NCBI GenBank assembly: GCA_937975725.1
Contig: CALJUL010000047.1
Coordinates: forward strand, 1-64,000
Direction: 5' to 3'
DNA from: an uncultured Pseudoxanthomonas sp.
Lineage (GTDB): Bacteria > Pseudomonadota > Gammaproteobacteria > Xanthomonadales > Xanthomonadaceae
Length of the DNA: 64,000 nt
A program made the position numbers and the translations under genes. Of the stretch, positions 47,673 through 56,517 are shown piece after piece (position 1 is the stretch's first letter; each line of letters opens with the position of its first letter). The notes beneath the pieces were generated by a model. That model had not been told where the DNA came from and searched no databases. It saw only the letters and a program-made list of their open reading frames with translations.

Positions 47673-47897
47673 TCATTCGCGGACGGTGCGCACGATGTTC
47701 AGCACTTCGTGGCACGCGCCCATGGTGTGGTGGTCGGTCTTGCCAGCCGGGCTCTTCTCGTCGTCGTACTTGCGGTTGTCCGCATCGAAGGCGGCCGGGT
47801 CGATCGCGCGCGGATGGTAGAACGCCATGGTGTCGGCGACGTGCGCGCACAGGAAGTGCGGCGAACGGAAATCAAGCGCGGGGGTTTCAGGCAGCAT
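47673..47897 (-). pseudogene. AGE-family epimerase remnant (internal in-frame deletion)
   Basis: The 74-residue frame combines the start (FRSPHFLCAHVADTMAFYHP, then RAIDPAAF) and the end (DADNRKYDDEKSPAGKTDHH, then TMGACHEVLN) of an N-acylglucosamine 2-epimerase/mannose isomerase, normally about 400 residues. Roughly 330 central residues are absent while the frame is preserved. Such enzymes turn mannose into fructose, which would feed the PfkB kinase upstream; its 5' end overlaps the PfkB 3' end by 11 bp. Identification rests on recall of AGE sequences and is moderately sure. Confidence 0.6.
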
Positions 47898-48888
47898 GGG
47901 CTTGTTCCTGCAGCAGTCGTTGCACTTCGTCGCGGGCGGGCATGGCGGCGAATGCGCCCTTGCGGGTGACCGCCAGCGCGCCGACCGCGGCACCGTGGCG
48001 GATCGCGTCCTCGATGGCGGCGCGGTCGCGACAGAACTCGGCAAAGCCGGGACCGTCGCCGCCGCGCTCGCCCAGGCGCACCAGCAGGCCGCCGACGAAG
48101 GCGTCGCCGGCCGCAGTGGTGTCCAGCGCGGTCACCCGGAACGGTGCCATCTGCCCATGTTCCTCGCGGGTGAACCAGCGAACCGGCGCGGCGCCATCGG
48201 TGACCACGACGCATTGCGCGTTCGCGGCGAACAGCCGCGACAGCGCTTCGGCTTCACCGGCCGCACTGCCGCCCAGCGGCCGGGCCAGGTATTCGAGTTC
48301 CTCGCGCGAGAGCTTGACCAGGTCGGCCGCGGACAGCGCCTGCCACAGGCGCGGCGACGGATCGACGCCGGACGGCCACAGCGCCGGGCGCAGGTTCAGG
48401 TCGACGCTGACCACCGCGCCGGCCGCGCGCGCGCGCGCCATGCCGTGCAGCGTGGCCTCGGCCACGGCTTCCTCGGTCAGGCTGTTGGAACAGACGTGGA
48501 AAACGCCGGCGCCTTCGAAGCAGGCCGGCCCGAAATGTCCGGCGCGGAACAGCAGGTCGGCCGCCGGCGGCCGGTAGAAGCTGAAGCTGCGCTCGCCGTG
48601 GGCGTCCAGCGCGACGAAGGCCAGCGCGGTATTCGCTTCGCCGGTGCGGACGATGCAGTCGGTGGCCACGCCCATCGCGACGAAGCTGTCGAACAGGAAA
48701 TCGCCGAACATGTCCTCGCCGAGCATGCCGGCGAAATGCGCATCGGCGCCGAGCCGGGCCGCGGCGACCGCGACGTTCGCCGGCGCGCCGCCCGCATACT
48801 GCAGGAAGGCGCGCGGCGCGTCCGGCGTGGCCGGTGGCTGTGCCAGCATGTCGATCAGGGCTTCGCCAAAACAGACTATTTTCGGCAT
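47887..48888 (-). CDS. PfkB-family sugar kinase (fructokinase-like)
   Basis: A 333-residue ribokinase-family kinase, MPKIVCFGEALIDMLAQ at the start. The substrate motif GGAPANVAVAAARLGAD and the C-terminal catalytic DTTAAGDAFVGG (catalytic Asp; consensus usually DTTGAGD) are present. It phosphorylates a free hexose, most likely fructose, in the cytoplasm. Location between a LacI regulator and an AGE-epimerase remnant fits a mannose to fructose to fructose-6-phosphate route. The 32-bp gap to lacI suggests co-transcription. Confidence 0.9.
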   Translation of the reverse strand: MPKIVCFGEALIDMLAQPPATPDAPRAFLQYAGGAPANVAVAAARLGADAHFAGMLGEDMFGDFLFDSFVAMGVATDCIVRTGEANTALAFVALDAHGERSFSFYRPPAADLLFRAGHFGPACFEGAGVFHVCSNSLTEEAVAEATLHGMARARAAGAVVSVDLNLRPALWPSGVDPSPRLWQALSAADLVKLSREELEYLARPLGGSAAGEAEALSRLFAANAQCVVVTDGAAPVRWFTREEHGQMAPFRVTALDTTAAGDAFVGGLLVRLGERGGDGPGFAEFCRDRAAIEDAIRHGAAVGALAVTRKGAFAAMPARDEVQRLLQEQAHAA

Positions 48889-48920
48889 CGGGGATTCTTC
48901 GGCATGGCGCACGGCGCCGG

Positions 48921-49973
48921 TCAGGGTTGCTTCGGCACGCCGCAGCTTTCGCGGATGCGCAATTCCACCGTCGCCACGGTATGGCGCGGTTCGGCCTCTG
49001 GGTGCTCGATGCGTTGCAGCAGCAGTTCCGCGGCCTGGCGGCCGCGTTCGCGCGGGTTCACCGCGATCGTGGTCAGCGCCGGCGTGGTCGCCGCGGCCTC
49101 GGAAATGTCGTCGAAACCGGTGACGGAGAAATCGCCGCCGGCGCGGATGCCGCGCGCCGCCAGGCCCAGCATCAGGCCCAGCGCGACGTTGTCGTTGTAG
49201 CAGATCGCAGCGGTCGGCACGGTCCCGCCCACGAACAGTTCGGCGGTCCGCGCGGCGGCCTCGAGGCGGTTGGGCGCCGATTCGATCAGCCACTCCGCGG
49301 CCACTTCCAGCCCCGCTTCGGTCATCGCCTGGACGAAGCCCTCGCGGCGCTGCTGGCACGAACTGGATTCCGCATGTCCACCGAAGAAGGCGATGCGGCG
49401 GTGGCCCAGGCCGATCACGTGACAGGTCGCCAGATAGGCGCCGTGGCGGTTGTCCAGGGCGAGGAAATCCCAGTCGGTGCCGGCGACCGCGCGGTTGAAC
49501 AGCAGCACGTTGCTGTGGCCGAGCACCCGGCGCAGGCTGTCGCCGTCGCTGCCTTCGGCCGGCGACAGGATGAATCCCGCCGGCGTGTGCTCCATCAGCG
49601 AGGCCAGCACCGCCTGCTGGCGCTGCGGCGATTCGCCGGCGCTGCCCAGCAGGGTGACGTAGCCCTTCGCCGCGAGCGCCTGATCGACGCCGGCGGCGAA
49701 TTCGGCGAAGAACGGATTGGAGAGGTCGTTGATGACCAGCGCCACGCTGGAGGACGTGCGCCGGCGCAGGTTGGCGGCGCCGCGATTGTAGACGTAACGC
49801 TGGCGCGCCAGTTCCGCCTGCACCCGTGCGCGCGTGTCGGCGTGCACCAGCGGGCTTTCGCGCAGCACCAGCGACACGGTGGCGCGCGACACGCCCACGG
49901 CGCGCGCGATGTCGTTGACGGTGACCGCCTGCTGCTTCGGAGGCACAATGCCCCGCGCTTTCTTTTCCGCCAC
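48921..49973 (-). CDS. LacI-family transcriptional regulator
   Basis: A 350-residue repressor with N-terminal HTH (VTVNDIARAVGVSRATVSLV), hinge helix (ANLRRRTSSSVALVI) and a periplasmic-binding-protein-like sugar domain (about 70-330), including YNDNVALGLMLGL and GFDDISEAAATTPALTTI. It most likely represses the mannoside locus and is released by a sugar intermediate. Near-palindromes centred on AACGTT upstream of the GH92-3 and TonB-receptor genes are the candidate operators. Start MAEKKARG at 49973 is the longest sensible; a shorter HTH-proximal start is possible. Confidence 0.93.
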   Translation of the reverse strand: MAEKKARGIVPPKQQAVTVNDIARAVGVSRATVSLVLRESPLVHADTRARVQAELARQRYVYNRGAANLRRRTSSSVALVINDLSNPFFAEFAAGVDQALAAKGYVTLLGSAGESPQRQQAVLASLMEHTPAGFILSPAEGSDGDSLRRVLGHSNVLLFNRAVAGTDWDFLALDNRHGAYLATCHVIGLGHRRIAFFGGHAESSSCQQRREGFVQAMTEAGLEVAAEWLIESAPNRLEAAARTAELFVGGTVPTAAICYNDNVALGLMLGLAARGIRAGGDFSVTGFDDISEAAATTPALTTIAVNPRERGRQAAELLLQRIEHPEAEPRHTVATVELRIRESCGVPKQP

Positions 49974-50024
49974 TCCGCGTCGCTCCCCTCGGTTCGCGCC
50001 TCTACTGCAGTGCTTCGTCCCGCC

Positions 50025-52484
50025 TCATTGCGCCGGCGACGGGCACAGCGGCGCCGGCGCGTCGGCCGGGTTGGTGCCCCAGCCCCCTGTCGGCGGCCCG
50101 TCGGCCAGGTCGAAGCGGATTGCGCCGCCGCGGCTCAGTCGCTCCCAGTCCAGCCACACCGAAGTGTAATCGCTGCCGTCCACTTTCACCGAGCGCACGT
50201 ACTGCAGCTTGCCGCCATCGGCTCCGGGTGCTTCGACCCGCAGGGTCTTGCCGTCGCCGAGGTCGATTTCGACGCGTTCGAAGCGCGGCGCGTGCAGCAG
50301 GAACTGTCCGGAACCCGACACCGCCGGGTACACGCCGACGGCGCTGAACAGGTACCACGCCGACATCGTGCCCAGGTCGTCGTTGCCGGTGACGCCGTTG
50401 GGCGCGTTGGTGAACAATCGCTGTGCCGCGCGCAGCACCGTCGCGGTCTTCCACGGCTGACCCAGCAGCGTGTAGAGCCACGGCGCGTGCAGGTCCGGCT
50501 CGTTGTTCGGGTTGTAGCGGTACTGGTTGTAATAGCTGTACGGGCCGACCACCCAGTCCTTGCGCGCGGCGTTGGCCGGATCCTTGGCCAGATCGTCGTA
50601 GGCGAAGAACGCATCGAGCCGCTTCAGCGCGGCGTCGCGGCCGCCGAGCGCCTCGACCAGCCCTGGCAGGTCCTGCGACACCAGCCACTGGTACTGCCAG
50701 GCCGTGCCTTCGTGGAAACCGTGGTTGGAACGCGGGCCGTAGCCCCCTTGCGGCGGCGCATAGAACGCGCCGCCCTCGATGCGCGGGCGCGGGAAACCCT
50801 TGAAGCCGAGTTCCGCATCGGTCGTGTCCGCATCCCACACCTTGCGCCAGTTTCCGCCGCGCTGGCGCAGCAGCGCGGCTTCCTTTTCGTGGCCCAGTGC
50901 CCCGGCCATCTGCGCCAGCGAGCAATCGGCCAGCGCGTATTCCAGCGTCGCCGAACCGCCATGATGCTGGTCCACGTCCATGCCCTTCGACGGATAGGCG
51001 CGGTCGTATTCGACGTAGCCGTTGGCCAGGTAGTTGTCGTTGCCGGCGCGGCCTTGCGCGCGCGACGCCATCGGCGGACGCCCGGACGCGTTCTGCCACA
51101 GGGCCTGCCACGCCTGTCGCTCGCGGCCCTGCAACGCGCCGAAGCGCCACAGGTCTACCAGCCACGGCGTCACCGGATCGCCGGTCATGATGTTGGTGTC
51201 GAAATTCGCGTATCCCCAGCGCGGCAGCCAGCCTCCCTGCTCCTGGACCGCCAGCACCGAGCGCGCCATGTCGCGCGCACGCTGTGGGCGCAACAGAGCC
51301 AGCAACTGGTTCTGCGTGCGGTAGGTGTCCCACAGCGAGAAGTACTCGTAGTAGGTCCAGCCGTCGGCGGTATGGATTTCGTCGTCGTAGCCGCGGTAGC
51401 GGCCGTCGGCGTCGCTGCCTGTCATCGGATGCAGCAGCGCGTGGTACAGCGCGGTGTAGAACACAGTGCGGTCGTCGGCGCTGCCGCCCTGCACGCGCAC
51501 GCCGGACAACTCCTTGCGCCATGCGTCCTGCGCCTGCGCGCGCATCGCGTCAAAGGTCGCCAGCCTGCCGCCGTGTTTGCCGTCGGCCGCCAGGTTCCGG
51601 CGCGCGCCTTCCGCATCGACGTGCGAGATCGCGGCGACCGCGGTGACGCTGCGCGACTTGCCCAGATCGAAGCTCAGCCACGCGCCATTGGCCACCTGCC
51701 ACTGCTCGCCCATGCTGTGGCGCGAGCCGGGCGCGGCGCCCTCCCTGTCCCAGGTACCGAAGGACTCGAACGGGCGGTCGAATTCGATGCGGAACCAAGT
51801 GGTGTACTGGTGCCCGCCGCAGAAGCTCTTGGTGACCAGCTTGCCCTCGACGGCACGGTCGCCGACCACGTCGATCACGCTGCCGACGACTTCGTGCTTC
51901 TCGTTGGCCTGTCCGGGATTGACCAGGATGTGCCCGGTCTTCTGCCCCGCGGCGAAGGTGTAGCGCTCGGCGCCGGCGCGGGTCAGCGCGGTGGTTTCGG
52001 CGTCGATGCCGCCGTAATCGGTCAGCCGCACCTTGTAGTAGCCGGCCTGGCCGATCTCGCCTTCGTGGGTGAAGGCGGAAGCGTATTTCCTGTAGTCGAA
52101 CGATTCGGCTTTCTTGTCCGTGTCGAAATCGCCACCGGGACCGATGATTCCGGTGACCGGCATCATCGACAGGTTACCGCCCTGTTCCCAGCAGCCCGCA
52201 CCGGAAACGAAGGAATGGCCGAAACCGCGGATCTTCGGATCGGTGTAGCGGTAGCCCGCGTAGTAGTCGGTGATCGGCCCGACCTGGATCAATCCGAATG
52301 GCGCCGATGCGCCGGGGAAGGTGTTGCCCTCGTCCTGGGTGCCGATGAAGGTGTTGACTTCGGCAGCCAAGTCGGCGGCTTGCACCGGGCACGCCATCGC
52401 GGCCAGTACGCCGAGGAGAACCATCGTGCGACGCATCATGCCCGCCGCACCACGCTCGATCATGTGCCGCCCCCCTGCCCTCAT
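50025..52484 (-). CDS. GH92 alpha-mannosidase 3
   Basis: A GH92 enzyme, 819 residues from the ATG at 52484 (preceded by AAGGGGACAGG); the ATG at 52499 or internal ATGs nearer the signal peptide (MMRRTMVLLGVLAAM) are also possible. Sandwich and catalytic signatures are VNTFIGTQDEGNTFPGASAP, PFGLIQVGPIT, PNNEPDLHAPWLYTLLGQPW (general-acid Glu retained) and NDDLGTMSAWYLFSAVGVYP. It differs from copy 1 and is closer to GH92 proteins from N-glycan clusters. It is transcribed from its own promoter with a LacI-type operator and is separated by a terminator from the receptor gene upstream. Confidence 0.95.
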   Translation of the reverse strand: MRAGGRHMIERGAAGMMRRTMVLLGVLAAMACPVQAADLAAEVNTFIGTQDEGNTFPGASAPFGLIQVGPITDYYAGYRYTDPKIRGFGHSFVSGAGCWEQGGNLSMMPVTGIIGPGGDFDTDKKAESFDYRKYASAFTHEGEIGQAGYYKVRLTDYGGIDAETTALTRAGAERYTFAAGQKTGHILVNPGQANEKHEVVGSVIDVVGDRAVEGKLVTKSFCGGHQYTTWFRIEFDRPFESFGTWDREGAAPGSRHSMGEQWQVANGAWLSFDLGKSRSVTAVAAISHVDAEGARRNLAADGKHGGRLATFDAMRAQAQDAWRKELSGVRVQGGSADDRTVFYTALYHALLHPMTGSDADGRYRGYDDEIHTADGWTYYEYFSLWDTYRTQNQLLALLRPQRARDMARSVLAVQEQGGWLPRWGYANFDTNIMTGDPVTPWLVDLWRFGALQGRERQAWQALWQNASGRPPMASRAQGRAGNDNYLANGYVEYDRAYPSKGMDVDQHHGGSATLEYALADCSLAQMAGALGHEKEAALLRQRGGNWRKVWDADTTDAELGFKGFPRPRIEGGAFYAPPQGGYGPRSNHGFHEGTAWQYQWLVSQDLPGLVEALGGRDAALKRLDAFFAYDDLAKDPANAARKDWVVGPYSYYNQYRYNPNNEPDLHAPWLYTLLGQPWKTATVLRAAQRLFTNAPNGVTGNDDLGTMSAWYLFSAVGVYPAVSGSGQFLLHAPRFERVEIDLGDGKTLRVEAPGADGGKLQYVRSVKVDGSDYTSVWLDWERLSRGGAIRFDLADGPPTGGWGTNPADAPAPLCPSPAQ

Positions 52485-52530
52485 GCCTGTCCCCTTCATT
52501 GTCCGGATCATTATCAGATGTACAGATTTC

Positions 52531-52550
52531 GATTCGAAACGTTCCGATTT
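52531..52550. promoter_or_regulatory. Putative LacI-family operator before GH92-3
   Basis: The near-palindrome TCGAAACGTTCCGA with central CG lies at about 52534-52547 within this window, about 55 bp upstream of the GH92-3 start. It shares its AACGTTC core and position with the operator before the receptor gene at 55727-55746. LacI-family operators typically have a central CG. Confidence 0.6.
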
Positions 52551-52602
52551 TTGAATCGAACGCTCCGTCGGGCCATCGATTTCGTCGACAATCGGAGCGA
52601 GA

Positions 52603-52624
52603 TTGCATCCTGCGCCGCAGCAAT
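52603..52624 (-). repeat. 22-bp promoter element shared with the receptor gene, copy 1
   Basis: This 22-bp stretch (core CATCCTGCGCCGCA on the plus strand) is identical except for one base to 55800-55821. It lies 63 bp upstream of the GH92-3 operator centre, the same distance as the copy before the receptor gene (64 bp). It may be part of the promoter or an activator site; role unknown. Confidence 0.6.
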
Positions 52625-52734
52625 TCACGCAGACGAGGCCCGGCTGCCGTTAAACCACAGTCGAATCAGTTGATCCACGCGGGCACCGCTCCCGGCTGGC
52701 GGATTTCGCGCAGATTTAGCCATTCCCCGCAATG

Positions 52735-52761
52735 AAAACACCGGCATGAAGCCGGTGTTTT
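52735..52761. terminator. Bidirectional intrinsic terminator downstream of the TonB receptor
   Basis: An 11-bp perfect stem, AAAACACCGGC (52735-52745) with GCCGGTGTTTT (52751-52761), has A and T runs at the two ends, so it can terminate on both strands. It lies 25 bp past the stop of the TonB receptor (minus strand) and separates that gene from GH92-3. The rest of 52485-52785 holds the GH92-3 leader, operator and shared element. Confidence 0.9.
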
Positions 52762-52785
52762 CTTGGTCGGCCGCTCACGCGCCGA

Positions 52786-55662
52786 TCAGTCGAACCTCCA
52801 GACGTACTCCACCGACACTTCGCGGCCGGTCGGATTCCCGCGGTAGTACACGTAGTCTCCGGCGGCAGGATCGGAATAGATCTTGTCCGTCAGGTTACTG
52901 ACGGCAAAGTTGACGCCCATGCTGTCGGTGATCTGGTAACCCGCGGTCAGGTTGTAGATCACCTGCGCCGGCAGGTAGCCGTTGAGCTCGAAGTTGCCGC
53001 TGCGACGCTGCGGCAAGCGGGTGGCGAACAGCATGGCATTCCAGTTGCCCTTGTCCCAGCCGACGCTGGCGCGGGTCTTGGTGTGCCAGTCGCTGCCGTG
53101 GTGTGCGCCGTCCTTGCCATTCGACCATTTGCTGGCTTCCGAAGCACGTTCGGCCGCCTTCAACAGGTTGGTGTAGTTGAGCGCGAAGGTGAAATTGCCC
53201 AGGTCGGTTGCCCAGCGATAACGGGTAGCCAAGTCGATGCCTTCACGACGCATCCCGGCCTTGTTGAACGGGCCGACCTCCACCATGGTGATGGCATTGT
53301 TCGGGCCGCCGCGGTGCACGCGTGCCGTCATCAGGGCGCAGTACTCGCTGTCCGGGGCAGAGCCGGTGTTCGGATTCACGTAAGGCGTGTTGTTGACGGT
53401 CAGGCCGGTGGCGCAACCGGCCTCGGCGGCCAGCACTTCGTCTTCGCCGACCGTGCTGATGGCGTTCTTCAGCTCGATGTTCCAGTAGTCGGCGCTGATC
53501 GACCAGTTGTCGAGGACGTCCCAGACGACGCCATAGGTGAAGGATTCGCCTTCTTCGTACTCCAGCAGCGGCGAGCCCTTGCTCGTGATGATGATGTCGT
53601 ACCAGTTGCTGACGGCCGGATCTTCGTTGTCGCCGTTGACCGCGATGCAGCCGGGATTGGGGTCGAAGTTTCCCTTCTGGATGCAGCGCAGCGCGTCGAC
53701 GCGTTGCGCCAGGCCTTCGCTGCCCTTCGAGTAGACCTGATACATCTCCGGCGCGCGGAAGCTGGTGGCATAGCTGCCCCGGATCAGCAGTTTGTCCGTC
53801 GGCCGCCATTCCGCACCGGCCATGTACGTCGTCTTGGCCTTGCTGACGGTCTGGCTGTAGTCGTCATAGCGCGCGGCCAGCGTGGCGGTGGCTTGCGACC
53901 ACAACGGCACGCGGAACTCCGTACCCACGGCCCAGCGATCGCGCGAGCCATTGCCGAGCAGGTAGCCGTAATGCGGCGCCTTGTACGGCGTGTTCCATAC
54001 GTTGCCGGTGGCGCCACCGAACACGCCGCTGCCGGCTACGTAGGTATTGGGATCGGGAGTCAGGCGGAAGCTCTGCCTGGCGGCTTCGGCCGTCGCGGCG
54101 AAGCTGATCGGACCGGCCCAGCCTTCGAACAGATCGCCGGAGAACGTCAACTGGAACTGGTCCGCCTTGGTTATGTTGTGGTCGTGGCCCGTGGTGGAAA
54201 TCTGGTCCCATACCTCCCGGTTGATCGGGGCAAAGAACTTGTTGATGTCGACCCGATGGATCGGCTGGCCGCTCGTCGCATCCACGCCCAGTTGCGGGCC
54301 GAGGTAGTACTCGTTCATGCGGGCGTGCACCACTGCCGGGTAGTACTTGTCGATCTTGTATTCGGAGTGGTTGTACGCGGCGTCCCAGTCGAAGCGGCCC
54401 AGCGAGCCCTGCAGGCCGAGCGTAACGTCGTAGGAACGCTCCTTGTTGCGGGTCAGCGCGTCGCCGATTTCCCGGCGGGTGAAGAAACGCTTGCCCTCCA
54501 ACACCGCACCGATACCGGCGTCGTACCAACTCACGCCGGGCCAATAACCCAGGCCGAAGTCACCGACACTGTTGGTGACGGTGTTCATGTTCGCCAGCAC
54601 GGTAGCGTATCCGTGCAGACTGTCGGTGAAGTCGTAGCTGCCGCGCAGGTACAGGGACTTGTTGCTTTCGCCGTTCAGGATCGTCCAGTTGTTGAAGAAG
54701 TCACCCTGCGAGCAGTACTTGCCCATGGCAGGGCCCAGGGTCGTGCCGTTCCACTGGCGGTAGTCTTCCAGCGTGCTGCCGGTGCCGTAGAGCGAGCAGT
54801 CCAGATTCGCCGGCGAGATGCGTTGGCCGTTGTCAGTACGGCTGATGCGGGCGATGTCGTAGGCGTTGTTGTAGCGATTGCCGCGGGCGAGCTGTTCTGC
54901 GCTCCATGTCTGGATATCCGCATCGTTCGGATTGTTGGTGAAATCGCGCTCGCCGGCGAACAACGGATCGCGGCTCACGAACTGGACTCCGTACACCAGG
55001 TTCCACCTGTCGCCGCTGGTTCCGCCGGTATACGAGAAATCGAACAGGTCGCGACCGCCACGAGTGGAGGTGCCGCCCTTCAGGCGGATTTCATTGCCCT
55101 CGAAGTCCTTCTTCAGCACCACGTTGACCACGCCGGCGACAGCGTCGGAACCGTAGATGGCCGACGCGCCGCTGGCCAGTATTTCGATGCGTTCGATGGC
55201 AGCGGCGGGAATGCTGCCGTAGCTCTGGAAGCCCTTCACGTCCCAGATAGGACCGGTCTGACCCGGATAGTCGGGAGCGCGGTGGCCGTCGATCAGCAGC
55301 AGGCTGCGACCCGGGCCCATGCCGCGCAGGTTCAGCGGATAGGAGTTGCTGGCGGAACCCCAGCCTTCCTGGCCCTGCACCTGGCCGGTGAACTCGGTCA
55401 GCGAGGCCAGCGCGTCATAGGCGGTGGCGAAGCCTTCTTTCTTGATCTGTTCGGCGGTGATCACGGTGACCGGCGCCGGACCTTCCACCGCGGCGCGCTT
55501 GATGCGCGAACCGGTGACAGAGACCGTGTCGAGGGTCTGAGCCGGCCCCTCGGTTTTCTGCTGATTCAGGGCGTCCTGCGCTGCGGCAGGCATGGCGGCC
55601 GACATCGCCAGAAACAGCGCAGCGGCGAGCGGACTGTAGTGAAGCCGGGTGGACGTAGACAT
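52786..55662 (-). CDS. TonB-dependent outer-membrane receptor (carbohydrate locus)
   Basis: A 958-residue receptor, likely for oligosaccharide uptake across the outer membrane. The signal peptide (AAALFLAMSAAMPAAAQ) is followed by a plug with TLDTVSVTGSRIKR and APVTVITAEQIKKEGFATAY, RGMGPGRSLLLIDGHRAPD and SGASAIYGSDAVAGVVNVVL. The barrel ends with the FAVSNLTDKIYSDP and VSVEYVWRFD strands. No FecA-type signalling extension. Gene context (GH92, GH125, GH2 enzymes) suggests N-glycan or mannan-derived substrates. It has its own promoter with a near-perfect LacI-type operator. Confidence 0.95.
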   Translation of the reverse strand: MSTSTRLHYSPLAAALFLAMSAAMPAAAQDALNQQKTEGPAQTLDTVSVTGSRIKRAAVEGPAPVTVITAEQIKKEGFATAYDALASLTEFTGQVQGQEGWGSASNSYPLNLRGMGPGRSLLLIDGHRAPDYPGQTGPIWDVKGFQSYGSIPAAAIERIEILASGASAIYGSDAVAGVVNVVLKKDFEGNEIRLKGGTSTRGGRDLFDFSYTGGTSGDRWNLVYGVQFVSRDPLFAGERDFTNNPNDADIQTWSAEQLARGNRYNNAYDIARISRTDNGQRISPANLDCSLYGTGSTLEDYRQWNGTTLGPAMGKYCSQGDFFNNWTILNGESNKSLYLRGSYDFTDSLHGYATVLANMNTVTNSVGDFGLGYWPGVSWYDAGIGAVLEGKRFFTRREIGDALTRNKERSYDVTLGLQGSLGRFDWDAAYNHSEYKIDKYYPAVVHARMNEYYLGPQLGVDATSGQPIHRVDINKFFAPINREVWDQISTTGHDHNITKADQFQLTFSGDLFEGWAGPISFAATAEAARQSFRLTPDPNTYVAGSGVFGGATGNVWNTPYKAPHYGYLLGNGSRDRWAVGTEFRVPLWSQATATLAARYDDYSQTVSKAKTTYMAGAEWRPTDKLLIRGSYATSFRAPEMYQVYSKGSEGLAQRVDALRCIQKGNFDPNPGCIAVNGDNEDPAVSNWYDIIITSKGSPLLEYEEGESFTYGVVWDVLDNWSISADYWNIELKNAISTVGEDEVLAAEAGCATGLTVNNTPYVNPNTGSAPDSEYCALMTARVHRGGPNNAITMVEVGPFNKAGMRREGIDLATRYRWATDLGNFTFALNYTNLLKAAERASEASKWSNGKDGAHHGSDWHTKTRASVGWDKGNWNAMLFATRLPQRRSGNFELNGYLPAQVIYNLTAGYQITDSMGVNFAVSNLTDKIYSDPAAGDYVYYRGNPTGREVSVEYVWRFD

Positions 55663-55726
55663 GAAGGATTCCCAAGGCGATGGACAGGGCAGTACGCGGC
55701 TGCCAGCGGATTTCGATCAAAACCCC

Positions 55727-55746
55727 AATTTGGAACGTTCTAAATT
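55727..55746. promoter_or_regulatory. Putative LacI-family operator before the TonB receptor
   Basis: AATTTGGAACGTTCTAAATT is a 20-bp palindrome with only one mismatched pair and a central CG, 65-84 bp upstream of the receptor start, in a low-GC island. It shares the AACGTTC core with the operator before GH92-3 and is the most symmetrical inverted repeat near the lacI gene. Confidence 0.75.
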
Positions 55747-55799
55747 CGGAACCTGAACCGCCGGCTCCAGCGTCAATTTCGGCATCATTCAGGGATTTT

Positions 55800-55821
55800 T
55801 TGCATCCTGCGCCGCAACAAT
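55800..55821 (-). repeat. 22-bp promoter element shared with GH92-3, copy 2
   Basis: Second copy of the element at 52603-52624, differing at one base, and 64 bp from the centre of the adjacent operator. Sequence between the elements and operators is not conserved, which argues that the elements themselves are functional and not merely part of a longer duplication. Confidence 0.6.
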
Positions 55822-56517
55822 GGCTGGACCAATGGACCAAAAGTGAGTTAATTTCCTGTTAAATCAAATGCTTACGTCAACTCGATCAATTTCAGGAAAA
55901 AATCCATTTCAGGCTGGGTGGCGCTGTTTTGCGCGAACGTGACATGACCGTATGCGCGTCGCCGGCTGCCGCGGGTGGCATTCCCCATCTGTCCGCCAAG
56001 GCCAGTCGCTGCCGCAGGCGCGAGGCGTCGTCCCGCCCCTCCATGCAGTTCCACGGCCTGGTACGTTCGAGTACCCGGCAGGCCTTGCAGCCACCTTGAC
56101 CAACGCGCCTGAGGGTTCGCACGGCACGGTGGAGCTACGTGTCCGGCGCAGGGAGTTGATCGCCCTTCGATGCAACTTGGCCCGTGGCCGCAACCCTTCC
56201 CTCCCCGGTCGCGGAAGTCGCCTGCAATCACTGTCACGTATACAGGCAGGCGGTTGATCCGATTACAGCCTCCGTTGCAGGAACACGGTGTCCCTGCGCA
56301 CCCTCGCGGACACTAAAGACCAGCACGGAATACGCACTTCGACGGCTCACGGGCCGGGGAGCGCGATGCGTCGATAACGGCACAGCGGCGGCCGACACCA
56401 TGATGGCCAGATGGATCACGGTGACCGGGAGGCGGCCGTTCGGAGCACCCCGGCTTGCGGCGGGCAGCGGGCGGAATGCGGCGACGATACCTGCCGCCTA
56501 GCCCGCGCAGCGCGGAT
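55822..56517. other. About 700-bp stretch without a supportable gene
   Basis: Open frames here are Arg/Pro-rich in all frames and resemble no family I know. GC is mixed, with AT-rich patches near 55840-55930 that may include upstream promoter parts of the TonB receptor. It could be decayed coding sequence or the far edge of the island. I see no RNA gene, tRNA fragment or clear repeat in it. Confidence 0.4.
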
